NCBI RefSeq assembly: GCF_000353285.1
Contig: NZ_KB731324.1
Coordinates: forward strand, 762,577-826,576
DNA from: Leptolyngbya boryana PCC 6306
GTDB taxonomy: Bacteria > Cyanobacteriota > Cyanobacteriia > Leptolyngbyales > Leptolyngbyaceae
DNA length: 64,000 nucleotides
Reading direction: 5' to 3'
Shown here: positions 1-8,898 of the stretch, one piece after another
How positions within the stretch are numbered: position 1 is the stretch's first letter
Layout of the letters: each line of letters opens with the position of its first letter
Translations under genes and position numbers: made by a program
Notes under the pieces: generated by a model
What the model saw: the letters and a program-made list of their open reading frames with translations, nothing else
The model's database searches: none
What the model was told of the DNA's origin: nothing

Positions 1-360
1 AACCCAACACAGGTTGAAGCTTTGATGCAAACGGTAGGCGGACATCCTTATTTAGTGCGTTTATCTTTGTATTATGTTGCAACTGGGAGAGTGACATTAG
101 AACAATTGTTGCAGGAAGCTGCTACAGAGTCAGGAGTTTATAATGCTCATCTGCGGCATTATTTGGAAGTTCTACAGCAGTTACCGCAACTATTGGAAGC
201 ATTTAAGACGGTTGTTCTCTCGCCGAATGCGGTGGAACTCGCTTCAATGCAAATTTACAAATTGCATAGTATGGGGTTAGTTCAGAGACGAGGCAATTTT
301 GTTACACCTTGGTGCAATTTGTATCGAGATTACTTTGGTCGAGTGTTGGCTGCTGTATAA
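1..360 (+). CDS. AAA-like ATPase, C-terminal fragment (cut by window start)
   Basis: The frame is open from base 1 and ends with TAA at 358-360, so only the last 119 residues are visible and the start lies outside. The motif GGHPYLVRLSLYYV, followed by a helical region and a winged-helix-like end (MGLVQRRGNFVTPWCNLYRDYF), matches the C-terminal half of the AAA-like domain that cyanobacteria place in front of WD40 or TIR modules. The next gene has the equivalent motif [10 protein letters not shown], so the two are tandem relatives. The Walker motifs would lie upstream of the window. The protein ends here without a WD40 extension. The exact role is unknown; signalling or STAND-like sensing is inferred from the family. 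Confidence 0.75.
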   Translation, partial: NPTQVEALMQTVGGHPYLVRLSLYYVATGRVTLEQLLQEAATESGVYNAHLRHYLEVLQQLPQLLEAFKTVVLSPNAVELASMQIYKLHSMGLVQRRGNFVTPWCNLYRDYFGRVLAAV

Positions 361-471
361 AGTCAGGTCATTGAATCAATAGATGGGATAAAGTCGGGTC
401 TTTGCAGAGATCCAACTCAGTGCCAGAAAACTACAGTACATTGATTGAATCAGCATTGGTCTGGTGAGATT

Positions 472-3400
472 ATGGCAGAGCAACTTCGACACTACGCATA
501 CCAGGTTGGTGGAAGTCTTCCAACAACAGCAACAAGCTATGTCACACGCGAAGCAGATGCGGAATTTTATCGCGCGCTAAAAGCTGGAGAGTTTTGCTAT
601 GTGTTGAACTCTCGTCAAATGGGTAAATCTAGCTTGCGAGTTCAAACGATGCAACGACTGCAAGCCGATGGGGTTACTTGTGCTTTTATTGATTTGACTG
701 GAATCGGGACGCAAGGAGTTACGGCTGAAAAGTGGTATGCGGGAATCGTCAATGCGATCGTCAGTAGTTGCCAATTAGGCAATAAAGTAAATTGGCGAAA
801 CTGGTGGCGATCGCAGCAAGATCTCCTTTCTCCCATTCAGCGACTCAATCTATTCATTGATGAAATTTTGCTGACTGAGATTCGCACTGATATTGTGATT
901 TTTATTGATGAAATCGATCGCGTTCTCAGTCAGGATTTCTCACTTGATGACTTCTTTGCGCTGATTCGATACTTTTACAATTGTCGGGTTGATCATCCTA
1001 AATACCATCGGCTCACGTTTGCGCTTTTGGGCGTTGCGACTCCTTCTGATTTGATTGCAGATAAAACGCAAACGCCATTTAATATCGGACGAGCGATCGC
1101 ACTTCATGGCTTCCAGATTCAAGAAGCTCAAACGCTAGCACAAGGACTGTCTCATCTTGAAGATCCTGAAGCTGCACTAGCAGAAATCCTAGCTTGGACA
1201 GGTGGGCAACCTTTTCTCACTCAGAAAATCTGCCAACTTGTGACTCAGCATCCAGAATTTAATTCGATTAGCTGCTTGATTCAAGATCGAATTATTGACA
1301 ACTGGGAAGCACAGGACGAACCAGAACATTTGAGGACAATTCGCGATCGCTTGTTTCGCAATGAACAGCGAGTCAGTCGTCTTTTAGGAATTTATCAACA
1401 AATCTTACAGCAAGGAGAACTCACCGCTGATAGCAGTCCTGAACAAACCGAACTCCAGCTTTCAGGATTAGTTGTTAAACAACACGGCAGATTAAAAGTT
1501 TATAACAAGATTTATGCTCAAGTTTTCAATTTGGCATGGATTGAGAAGCAATTCCAGAAATGCCGTCCTTATGTAGAAGCTTTCAATGCGTGGATTGCTT
1601 CTGAGTGCCAGGATGAATCGCGATTACTTCGAGGACAAGCCTTAAAAGATGCGCTGGAATGGTCAGAATATCAGGATTTAAGCGTTTTAGACTATCGTTT
1701 TCTAGCAGCAAGCCAAGACCTAGAGAAACAAGCAGTTCAACATGCGCTTGCTGTCCAAGCGGAAGAGAGTCAAATTCTCGCGGAAGCAAATCTGACGCTA
1801 AACGCTGCTCAGAAGAAAGCGAAACGTACGATCGCAATTGGTTCAGCAATTTTAAGTCTATCGTTGCTCACGGCTGGTCTGGTTGCTTTTCAAGTTCAGC
1901 AAGCACGACATGAATTGAATGAAGCTGAACTGCGGCAACTCAATCTCTCAGCTCAAAGAGTTTATGAATCCAGCCCTTTTGAGGCGTTGCTCATGGCAAT
2001 TCAAGCAGGGCATAAACTTCAAACTTTAGAGCGATCGCAATCGATCAAACCAGAAATCCGTCAACAGATTACTGCAACACTACATCAAGCAGTCGATGGA
2101 GTTCGAGAATACAATCGCCTAGAAGGACATGCGAATGGCATTTTAGAACTCAATTTCAGCCCAAATGGTCAGATCATTGCTTCAGCGAGTGAAGATGGCA
2201 CAGCGAAACTCTGGGAAGCTCAAACTGGAAAGCTGATACGAACACTAGAACACGCAGATCGCCTCTGGAGTGTTCATTTTAGTTCAGATGGAAAGTTACT
2301 GGCTTCCGCGAGTCGAGATGGCATTGTAAAACTTTGGAACGTTGAAACGGGGGAACTGGTCAAGACCGTAAAGACTGAGCAAGACAATGTAAGAAGTGTG
2401 CGATTTAGTCCTGATGGTCAAATGCTCGCCACGAGTAGTTCTGATAAATTGATCAAGCTATGGCGAGTTTCGGATGGACAATTTTTGCGATCGCTCTCAG
2501 GTCATACGGGTTGGGTAACGAGCATCAACTTTAGTCCCGATGGCACATCTCTCGCTTCAGCCAGTGCCGATCGAACGGTGCGATTATGGAATGTGCAGAC
2601 TGGAGAAGCACGCCTCCAATTGCCGGGTCATCCTGATGTCGTGAGAGCCGTTCATTTCAGCCCAGATGGACAACAGCTTGTTTCAGCGAGTCAAGGCGGA
2701 TCGGTGCGGTTATGGAAAGTCGCAGATGGTTCCCTGATCAAAGAGATTGATAATTCGAGTTCAGTTTGGAATGTGAGATTTAGTCCCGATGGCAAGTCGA
2801 TCGTAACAGCCGATTCTGATGGAGCAATCAAGCAACGGAATTTGGTTGACATTCAAGATGAAACGACTCACCCTCAAATTCTCAAAGGGCACTATGGGCG
2901 AGTATGGGCATTGAGTTGGAGTCCAGACGGACAATTTTTAGCATCGGGAGGTGTCGATGGAGTCGTCAAACTCTGGAAACTACAGGTCAATGAGCCGAAG
3001 TCTTTCGAGGTTTCGCAAAAGAATTTGATTAGCGTAAGTCTGAGTCCAGATAGTAAATTTTTTGCAGCAGGTGGAGGAGACCATTCGATTAAGCTTTGGG
3101 ACGTTGAAACTGGAAGACCGATAAAAGAGTTGAAAGGACATCGAGATGCTGTGAGAAGTGTGCGATTCAGCCCAGATGGAACACAGATTGCTTCTGCGAG
3201 TTCCGATCGCACTGTCAAGATTTGGGATGCTAAAACGGGAACAATCGTTCGCAATCTACAGGATGATCATCGTTTTGGTAGTGTTCGGTTTAGTTCTGAT
3301 GGCAAGCTTTTAGCGACAGGAGGTGGAGACGGTAAGAAGATTAATCTATGGAATGTTGGAACTGGGCAGCTTGTCAGAACGATTCAAGATGATTCTAAAA

Positions 3401-3978
3401 AGCGGTGTGGCATTGGAAGCCTTGGCATGAGTGAAGATGGTAAGCGAATCGTAGCCGCTTGTAATCTTTTAACTGCGAGAATTTGGGATGTTGAAACGGG
3501 GGCAATGCTCAAAACCTTCGATCGACATAGTAATCAGGTTCTCACCGCCGATTTCAGCATGGATGGTCAGCGACTTGCAACGGGAGGCGATGATAGTCTA
3601 ATTAAGATTTGGGATATTCAAACGGAATCCGTAATCAATACAATTCGAGGGCATCGTGGAAGTGTCAGACGACTCAAGTTTAGTCCCGATGGCACGATGC
3701 TTGCATCGGCAAGTAGTGACCACACGATTAATCTCTGGAAAGTATCCGATGGATCGCTTCTGAGAACCTTAGAAGGACATAGTAATCAGATTCTCAGTCT
3801 CAGTTTTAGTGCTGATAGTAAAACATTGGTTTCTGCGGGGTATGACAATACAGTGAAAGTATGGCGCTTAGATTCAGACCTCGATCGCTTAATGAAGTCA
3901 AGCTGTGGCTGGTTCAAAGGATACTTTGCTAACTCTTCAACTCATTTAGAAGCCCGAACTATTTGTCAACGCCTCTAG
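472..3978 (+). CDS. AAA-like ATPase fused to 14 WD40 repeats
   Basis: This is a 1168-residue protein. I chose the ATG at 472, preceded by GGTGAG, over an upstream TTG at 445. Residues 1 to about 370 form an AAA-like ATPase: a P-loop variant NSRQMGKSS near 46-54 and a Walker B FIDEID near 144-149. A hydrophobic stretch near 453-472 may be a membrane anchor. From about residue 549 to 1139 I count 14 WD40 repeats (FSPDG...LASAS...D..KLW pattern), enough for two seven-bladed propellers; repeats 6 and 11 are degenerate. Such proteins are common in filamentous cyanobacteria and are thought to sense and scaffold. The ligand is unknown. It lies 111 bp after the related ATPase fragment. Confidence 0.88.
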   Translation: MAEQLRHYAYQVGGSLPTTATSYVTREADAEFYRALKAGEFCYVLNSRQMGKSSLRVQTMQRLQADGVTCAFIDLTGIGTQGVTAEKWYAGIVNAIVSSCQLGNKVNWRNWWRSQQDLLSPIQRLNLFIDEILLTEIRTDIVIFIDEIDRVLSQDFSLDDFFALIRYFYNCRVDHPKYHRLTFALLGVATPSDLIADKTQTPFNIGRAIALHGFQIQEAQTLAQGLSHLEDPEAALAEILAWTGGQPFLTQKICQLVTQHPEFNSISCLIQDRIIDNWEAQDEPEHLRTIRDRLFRNEQRVSRLLGIYQQILQQGELTADSSPEQTELQLSGLVVKQHGRLKVYNKIYAQVFNLAWIEKQFQKCRPYVEAFNAWIASECQDESRLLRGQALKDALEWSEYQDLSVLDYRFLAASQDLEKQAVQHALAVQAEESQILAEANLTLNAAQKKAKRTIAIGSAILSLSLLTAGLVAFQVQQARHELNEAELRQLNLSAQRVYESSPFEALLMAIQAGHKLQTLERSQSIKPEIRQQITATLHQAVDGVREYNRLEGHANGILELNFSPNGQIIASASEDGTAKLWEAQTGKLIRTLEHADRLWSVHFSSDGKLLASASRDGIVKLWNVETGELVKTVKTEQDNVRSVRFSPDGQMLATSSSDKLIKLWRVSDGQFLRSLSGHTGWVTSINFSPDGTSLASASADRTVRLWNVQTGEARLQLPGHPDVVRAVHFSPDGQQLVSASQGGSVRLWKVADGSLIKEIDNSSSVWNVRFSPDGKSIVTADSDGAIKQRNLVDIQDETTHPQILKGHYGRVWALSWSPDGQFLASGGVDGVVKLWKLQVNEPKSFEVSQKNLISVSLSPDSKFFAAGGGDHSIKLWDVETGRPIKELKGHRDAVRSVRFSPDGTQIASASSDRTVKIWDAKTGTIVRNLQDDHRFGSVRFSSDGKLLATGGGDGKKINLWNVGTGQLVRTIQDDSKKRCGIGSLGMSEDGKRIVAACNLLTARIWDVETGAMLKTFDRHSNQVLTADFSMDGQRLATGGDDSLIKIWDIQTESVINTIRGHRGSVRRLKFSPDGTMLASASSDHTINLWKVSDGSLLRTLEGHSNQILSLSFSADSKTLVSAGYDNTVKVWRLDSDLDRLMKSSCGWFKGYFANSSTHLEARTICQRL

Positions 3979-4051
3979 AGAATTGTTCTCTGAAACCTAT
4001 TGAGCGATGAATGCCAGCAGTATCTCATCACGGTTAATTAAAAAATATAAG

Positions 4052-4495
4052 CTACTGCCGCCTAGTCATTCTCGGTTGCAGCAATTTCTGAGGGATAGGC
4101 TTTTGCGGCAGTTCTCGATCTCGCCACATAATCAGCGGAATGCTTAATCCACCCAACAGAATCACTGCTCCGGTCATAATCCACACCAGCGATCGATCTG
4201 GGCGATAATCACCGCGCTCGATCTGCCAAAAAACTTGGTTATATCGCCAAGCAGCAAGCGCGATCGTCACGATTCCCAAAACCACTAGACTTAGCCCCAA
4301 ATTTTGCGAATTGAACAAGGGATGTGGGGGCGTATTCTGTTGAGTCAAACTCAGGTTCAACTGGGTGAGAAAAAGCCCAAATCGAGCCAGTGCAAACCCG
4401 AAGCCGATCAGTGCAATTGAGGTGCGAAGCCACGCGAGAAAGGTTCGCTCATTCGCTTGATGTTCACGCTGTCGATCGATTTTAGGCTCTTTCAT
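4052..4495 (-). CDS. DUF202 family membrane protein
   Basis: A 147-residue protein beginning at the ATG at 4495; an in-frame GTG at 4507 would add four residues. The N-terminus REHQANERTFLAWLRTSIALIGFGFAL is the DUF202/YidH signature. Three membrane segments are visible, near residues 23-44, 70-90 and 107-127. The family is inner-membrane and its biochemical role is not established. It is convergent with the WD40 gene and has no obvious functional link to either neighbour. Confidence 0.85.
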   Translation of the reverse strand: MKEPKIDRQREHQANERTFLAWLRTSIALIGFGFALARFGLFLTQLNLSLTQQNTPPHPLFNSQNLGLSLVVLGIVTIALAAWRYNQVFWQIERGDYRPDRSLVWIMTGAVILLGGLSIPLIMWRDRELPQKPIPQKLLQPRMTRRQ

Positions 4496-4654
4496 CGCAA
4501 TATTCACATAGCAAGCCGCATAGTCTAAAACTTCCGAAGCTCATTTACATCTTGCCGAAGAGAGAAAGTAGTTTGAAGGCATTTTGAAGCACTGTGACGG
4601 ATTTGAGCAACCATTTGTCTTTGTCTTGGTGAATAGATTGAAACTGCTGAGAAA

Positions 4655-5605
4655 TTAGCGATCGAGAAAGGGCGAAAACTCTGGCTCTGACCAGCGCAAG
4701 GGAAGGCTACCTTCCACCCGATATCCCTGCTCAAGTTTGAAGCGTAACAGTCGCTCTGCTCCTTTATAAGCACGTATCTCAGTCTCTTCCCAAATAACCT
4801 CAGCACTTCCTGTCAAGTACATCAAGTCACCTTGCTCGAAATCTACAAACACCAATCCTGCGCGAGGATTCAGTTCTAGGTTGCCAAGCGTATTAAAGTG
4901 ATTGTTGCCAGCAAAATCAGGAATCGTGAGCGTCCGATCGTCATCAATCCTGACAAACCCCGGTTTACCGCCCCGATGGGAAACATCAACACCACTCGCA
5001 GATCCTGCGGATTTCGCTTGATAAGCAGTTGCAATAAAGAATGTGTCGGACGCTGTGATCATCGATCGTTCTGATGCTCCAAACTGAATGATCGACTGGA
5101 CGGGTTTGAGTGCTGTCGGATCAATCTCAGCAAATTGCGATCGACGAACTTGAATATACTGAGGACAATTCCCAAAGCTCTGTCTAACGTGTACCTCAAA
5201 GCTATCCTTTCCAGTTGCCGTCACAACTCCGTTTAATCGATTCCGGCGACGAGTTGATAAGTCGATGCCTAGTAATCCAATATCGATGCCATTGGTCAGA
5301 GTGGTTGCTAACGGATCGCCAAACAGAGGTTTTGCAGCAATGTGCAAAGTGCGATCGTCGGGAGTGGAGAGAAACCCTGGATTTCCGACCAATATAGAAG
5401 CCCAGGGATTGCCTGCTGTATCGACTGTCCCTACAATCACGTAAGGCAATTGAGCAAAGAACTGGCGATGTTGATCGGGAAGAAATTCTCGAATTATCCG
5501 CCGCCCTTGTTGATCGATCTGTTCCTGGACTCCCAGACGGGCTTGAATTGCTAATTCGCCTGCGTGGAAAGGAGATTCAGTGCGCGTCCAGCCTGAGATT
5601 GCCAT
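4655..5605 (-). CDS. Pyridoxamine 5'-phosphate oxidase-like flavin-binding protein
   Basis: A 316-residue soluble protein with two split-barrel FMN-binding halves typical of the PNPOx-like family. Visible motifs include VGTVDTAGNPWASILVG, PGFLSTPDDRTLHIAAKP and a second half with KPGFVRIDDDRTLTIPDF followed by NPRAGLVFVDFEQGDLMYLTG. Members bind FMN or F420 and reduce small molecules; the substrate is unknown. The start at 5605 lies 33 bp after the glutathione S-transferase stop, so the two are probably one transcript controlled by the divergent TetR protein. That context suggests detoxification of an electrophile or xenobiotic. Confidence 0.85.
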   Translation of the reverse strand: MAISGWTRTESPFHAGELAIQARLGVQEQIDQQGRRIIREFLPDQHRQFFAQLPYVIVGTVDTAGNPWASILVGNPGFLSTPDDRTLHIAAKPLFGDPLATTLTNGIDIGLLGIDLSTRRRNRLNGVVTATGKDSFEVHVRQSFGNCPQYIQVRRSQFAEIDPTALKPVQSIIQFGASERSMITASDTFFIATAYQAKSAGSASGVDVSHRGGKPGFVRIDDDRTLTIPDFAGNNHFNTLGNLELNPRAGLVFVDFEQGDLMYLTGSAEVIWEETEIRAYKGAERLLRFKLEQGYRVEGSLPLRWSEPEFSPFLDR

Positions 5606-5638
5606 CGTGTTCCTCCTGTTTGACTTGAGTTGAGCAGC

Positions 5639-6238
5639 CTATAGCCCAGCCATCGAGATATAACCTGGCAATTGCTTCACCCGATCAATCCAAGCCAGCA
5701 CATGAGGATAGGCATCCAAATCAATTTTTCCATCTCGTGCCAAGGCAACATAAGGAAACACAGCAATATCAGCGATCGTGGGATGTTCAAACTCTAACCA
5801 CGTGCGTGTACTTAAGTGCTGATTCAGTTGAGTCAGGATATAGTCTGATTTTTGCTCAGCGCGTTCAATGTTGATGCTTGTCGTGCCGAACAGATGGTAG
5901 AGCCTCGCATTTTCTGGTCCCTGACGGACTTCTCCAGCAGTTGTAGATAACCACCGAATCACCTGAGCTAACGGCAACGCGTCGAGCGGCAACCATTGTT
6001 CATCACCGTACTTCCGCGCCAAATAAACTAAGATTGCCTGAGCATCTGCGAGTTTGACTTCATGATCAATCAGCAAGGGAACCTGTCCAAAGGAGTTGAG
6101 TGCTAGATACTCTGGTGATTTGTGTTCTGCTTTCATCAGATCTACTTTGATCCATTCATACTCAACACTAAGCAGTTCCAGAAAAAGGCGGACTTTGTAG
6201 CTGTTGCCAGACATTTCGTGCCCATAGAGCTTAATCAT
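5639..6238 (-). CDS. Glutathione S-transferase family protein
   Basis: A 199-residue protein starting at the ATG at 6238, preceded by GAGGATC; the longer frame to 6289 would run through the operator and is less likely. The N-terminal thioredoxin-fold half reads IKLYGHEMSGNSYKVRLFLELL, with a Ser-Gly-Asn near residues 9-11 as the likely glutathione-activating region, and FGQVPLLIDHEVKLADAQAILVYLA gives the cis-Pro and glutathione-binding segment. The C-terminal half is helical (PTIADIAVFPYVALARDGKIDL). It would conjugate glutathione to electrophiles in the cytosol. First gene of a probable two-gene operon with the flavin-binding protein, divergent from tetR. Confidence 0.88.
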   Translation of the reverse strand: MIKLYGHEMSGNSYKVRLFLELLSVEYEWIKVDLMKAEHKSPEYLALNSFGQVPLLIDHEVKLADAQAILVYLARKYGDEQWLPLDALPLAQVIRWLSTTAGEVRQGPENARLYHLFGTTSINIERAEQKSDYILTQLNQHLSTRTWLEFEHPTIADIAVFPYVALARDGKIDLDAYPHVLAWIDRVKQLPGYISMAGL

Positions 6239-6267
6239 GATTGATCCTCGAAGTGAGAAAGATTTGT

Positions 6268-6308
6268 ACCGTTCGTTCGGTCTAGTCAAACTGTACCGTT
6301 CGTTCGGT
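6268..6308. promoter_or_regulatory. Paired TetR-type operators in a divergent promoter
   Basis: The 14-mer ACCGTTCGTTCGGT occurs twice, at 6268-6281 and 6295-6308, with starts 27 bp apart. Each copy has ACCG/CGGT arms, resembling TetR/AcrR operators that autoregulate divergent genes. A perfect TATAAT follows directly at 6308-6313 and is the likely -10 box of tetR, overlapping the second copy by one base. On the minus strand TTTGAC (6285-6290) and TACAAA (6263-6268) could serve the transferase gene. Binding by the adjacent TetR protein is inferred. Confidence 0.75.
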
Positions 6309-6354
6309 ATAATGTCAATAGCATCTTTCTAAAGTTACTTTTCATACCTAAACC

Positions 6355-6909
6355 ATGCCTAAAGACACTTACATCCCCTGCTTGCTGCAACTGTTTCGGC
6401 ATTACGGCTACGATGGAGCGACACTGGCGAGGATTTCTGAAGCGACAGGGTTAGGAAAGGCAAGTTTGTATCACCATTTTCCTGGAGGCAAGGATGAGAT
6501 GGTGCAAGCGGTGATGGATTATTTGGATGCATGGTTGGCAGAGCATGTATTACCAAGCCTACAAGGGGATGATTCTGCTCTGGAAAAACTACAGCGAATG
6601 TGCGATCGCTTGAGCGAACTTTATGAAGCGGGTCGTCAGCCTTGTATAACCGCCACTTTGCTATTAGGGTCAGCGCGCGATCTTTTTCACGATCGTGTTC
6701 AAGCTAGATATTCTGCTTGGATTCGTGCAGTGGCACAGGTTTTAGTAGATGCAGGACTGGATTTGACGACAGCTCAGCAGCGCGGAGAAGATATGGTAAT
6801 TACAATTCAGGGCAGTTTGATTGTGGCGCAAGGATTGGATAATCCTGAAATCTTTCAGCGATCGCTGAAGCAGCTACCACAGCAGCTCTGCCAAAATTTA
6901 GGCACATGA
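6355..6909 (+). CDS. TetR/AcrR family transcriptional regulator
   Basis: A 184-residue DNA-binding protein. The N-terminal helix-turn-helix is clear: YGYDGATLARISEATGLGKASLYHHFPGGKDEMVQAVM at about residues 17-54. The rest is the helical ligand-binding domain (TetR C-terminal type with a conserved Cys in QPCITATLLLGSARD). It lies 116 bp from the divergent transferase gene, with two operator-like repeats and a TATAAT between them, so it most likely represses both directions until a small hydrophobic ligand binds. The ligand is unknown. Confidence 0.9.
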   Translation: MPKDTYIPCLLQLFRHYGYDGATLARISEATGLGKASLYHHFPGGKDEMVQAVMDYLDAWLAEHVLPSLQGDDSALEKLQRMCDRLSELYEAGRQPCITATLLLGSARDLFHDRVQARYSAWIRAVAQVLVDAGLDLTTAQQRGEDMVITIQGSLIVAQGLDNPEIFQRSLKQLPQQLCQNLGT

Positions 6910-6954
6910 AGCCTGATGATGCTAGATGCGAGTTGACGATCCTTGGTGATTCAT

Positions 6955-8898
6955 TTAGCTTGGAGGCTGTCCTTCAACGATTCGATCGAAGGCTAGACCA
7001 CTGGAAGCTTCGCCTCGTCCAGTTTGTTTACGTGCGCCTAGCCAAACCACTACCCGACCATCACGCCAGCGAGTTCGTTGGAAAGATTGGGTCACTCGCA
7101 CTCCCGCTCTTGGAACTGTTTCTTCATGAATATAGTAGGCTTGTTTTTGATCGAGTCCGGGGCGCAGTAGATTGGTTCTAGGGCGGACTTTCAGCGGTGG
7201 GTTGGGATCACCTGCTAAAATTCGCGGCAGGGCAGCCCGTTGTAGTTGAATCTGGCGAGAGTCACCTGATTGATGCACGGGGATGAAAGGAATCCAGTTT
7301 TCGGGGACTGAGGTCATGACCAGATACCGAATGTTCGCTCGATCAAGAGGAGTTGGAACCGGAGCAACCGCGAGTTGTTGATTGAGGAGCCGTTGATAGA
7401 CATTGTGAAGTGCGATCGCAGCTTCATCGCCAGATTGACTGATGCCGCTAGCCGTCGGAATTGTTTTCTCAACTCCCCAAACCATATTTGCCATCTCATC
7501 GCGGACGAGCAAAACTGACTCTAGCGGACTGCTTTCTTGAATTTTGGGTACCGTTGGCAAGAGTAATAATTGATTGCTCGCAGGTTGCTGGTCTGACAAA
7601 GTTTTGCCCACGATCGAGGGCGTGTCGGGAGAATCTTTTTGGCTAATCGTAAAGAGGCTCCAACGCTGCCAGTCATTATCGGCTCCTGCTCCAGAGGGAT
7701 CGATCCAGGTACGTTCTCCAAATACATTCGTGACAACTAGCCCACGTACTTCAGCCAGACTGCCAACTGGTAAAGTATAGGGAATCAAAAACCAGTCATT
7801 GGCATAGACCAAGCCGAACTCCATCACCATCAGTTTGGCAATATCAGTGGTGTCTGGTTTGATATCTCCAAAGTTAGTTTTTTGATCTTCAAAGCTCCAC
7901 CACCGCGTATTGGGCATTCCGGCAAAGCTAATCGGGTTAGGGATCAGTGTTTGGGTATCAGTTTGTAAAACTGAAGGTCGTGCTGGCGGTTCAGTAGACT
8001 CTGGCTTAGGCAGTAGGCTTTCAGCAGCAGGATCAATGTCGAAGTTGTACCAATCGAGATGTCCCTGGTAGTATTCATCAGCAACAAGAACTTGTTCTCT
8101 AGAGGTCGTTTCACTGGTTGCAATAGGTGCAGAGCAGGCAAATTGATATTCTAAGCGTGCAGAATCCCAGGCATCGTTTTCTGAGATCGGCTGATCATAG
8201 AGCTTCTGAAACCATTGCACAAATTTCACCGCTTGTTCTGCGAGGAAAGTCTCGTCTCCCGGAGCAACAGCAATGCCGTCAGAAACTTGAGGCGTTGGCT
8301 CACCCGCAGGAGCAGGCGTTGTTAAATATTGGTACAATTGACCGCCATCTAATCGTCGTCCTGCGACTGCTGCAACCTGTTGCCAAGTGTTGAGGTCGGC
8401 ACAAATCGGGGCATCTGTCCGGCTCATTGGATCGGGTAAGTCGATCGGGTATCGGGTTTGGTAAGCAGAGCGATAGTCAGTGCCAGAAGGCGGAGTGCGG
8501 ATGAGCTTGAGCCATTGTCGCCCCATCAGGAGACGCAAATCTAGAGAAAGGCGTTGTTGTCCTTGGGTTAAAGCGATCGCTCGACGTTCGACCGTGGCTT
8601 CTAGGGGATGTTGATCGGCAAAGTCAGTGGGAGGATGATCTTTGGCTTGATAGCGAGTCAGTCGAGTCGTCGCAACGTGCAGTTTGGCGAAAACGGGTGA
8701 ACCCGCATCGTCTCCTTGAAATTCTCCAAGCTGCCATTGACGAGTCAGCATCCACAAGGCATCGCGAACCTCGGCTTTGAGCGCGCGATCGAAGTTTGCA
8801 GTGCGGGGGCGACCTTCTAACCGATTCCATAGGGTAATCGTGGGAAAGGTGCGACGGCTTAGGGCTTCAGAGAGATTGGCAATGGTGTATTTGTTCAT
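6955..8898 (-). CDS. Large protein of unknown function (giant-gene operon, last gene)
   Basis: A 647-residue protein with no recognisable enzymatic motif, signal peptide or membrane segment. It is rich in Trp and Arg: an N-terminal segment DALWMLTRQWQLGEFQGDDAGSP (near residues 46-68) and a central segment WWSFEDQKTNFG near 330, then ANDWFLIPYTLPVGSLAEVRGL near 364-385, look like conserved blocks. It starts 4 bp inside the preceding 1909-aa gene (ATGA overlap), so the two are translationally coupled, and it is the last gene of the six-gene run. I do not recognise a named family and assign no function. Confidence 0.85.
   Translation of the reverse strand: MNKYTIANLSEALSRRTFPTITLWNRLEGRPRTANFDRALKAEVRDALWMLTRQWQLGEFQGDDAGSPVFAKLHVATTRLTRYQAKDHPPTDFADQHPLEATVERRAIALTQGQQRLSLDLRLLMGRQWLKLIRTPPSGTDYRSAYQTRYPIDLPDPMSRTDAPICADLNTWQQVAAVAGRRLDGGQLYQYLTTPAPAGEPTPQVSDGIAVAPGDETFLAEQAVKFVQWFQKLYDQPISENDAWDSARLEYQFACSAPIATSETTSREQVLVADEYYQGHLDWYNFDIDPAAESLLPKPESTEPPARPSVLQTDTQTLIPNPISFAGMPNTRWWSFEDQKTNFGDIKPDTTDIAKLMVMEFGLVYANDWFLIPYTLPVGSLAEVRGLVVTNVFGERTWIDPSGAGADNDWQRWSLFTISQKDSPDTPSIVGKTLSDQQPASNQLLLLPTVPKIQESSPLESVLLVRDEMANMVWGVEKTIPTASGISQSGDEAAIALHNVYQRLLNQQLAVAPVPTPLDRANIRYLVMTSVPENWIPFIPVHQSGDSRQIQLQRAALPRILAGDPNPPLKVRPRTNLLRPGLDQKQAYYIHEETVPRAGVRVTQSFQRTRWRDGRVVVWLGARKQTGRGEASSGLAFDRIVEGQPPS

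Noticed and set aside
3977-3991. AGAGAATTGTTCTCT palindrome after the WD40 gene as a terminator
   Set aside because: A six-base stem with a three-base loop and no T-run is too weak to call.
4525-4806. 93-codon minus-strand frame overlapping the flavin-binding gene
   Set aside because: It is in another frame of a clear gene and ends in non-coding sequence without any domain.
6906-7181. 91-codon frame after tetR
   Set aside because: Its frame runs antisense to the end of the 647-aa gene from 6955 on, and it has no convincing start signal or domain.
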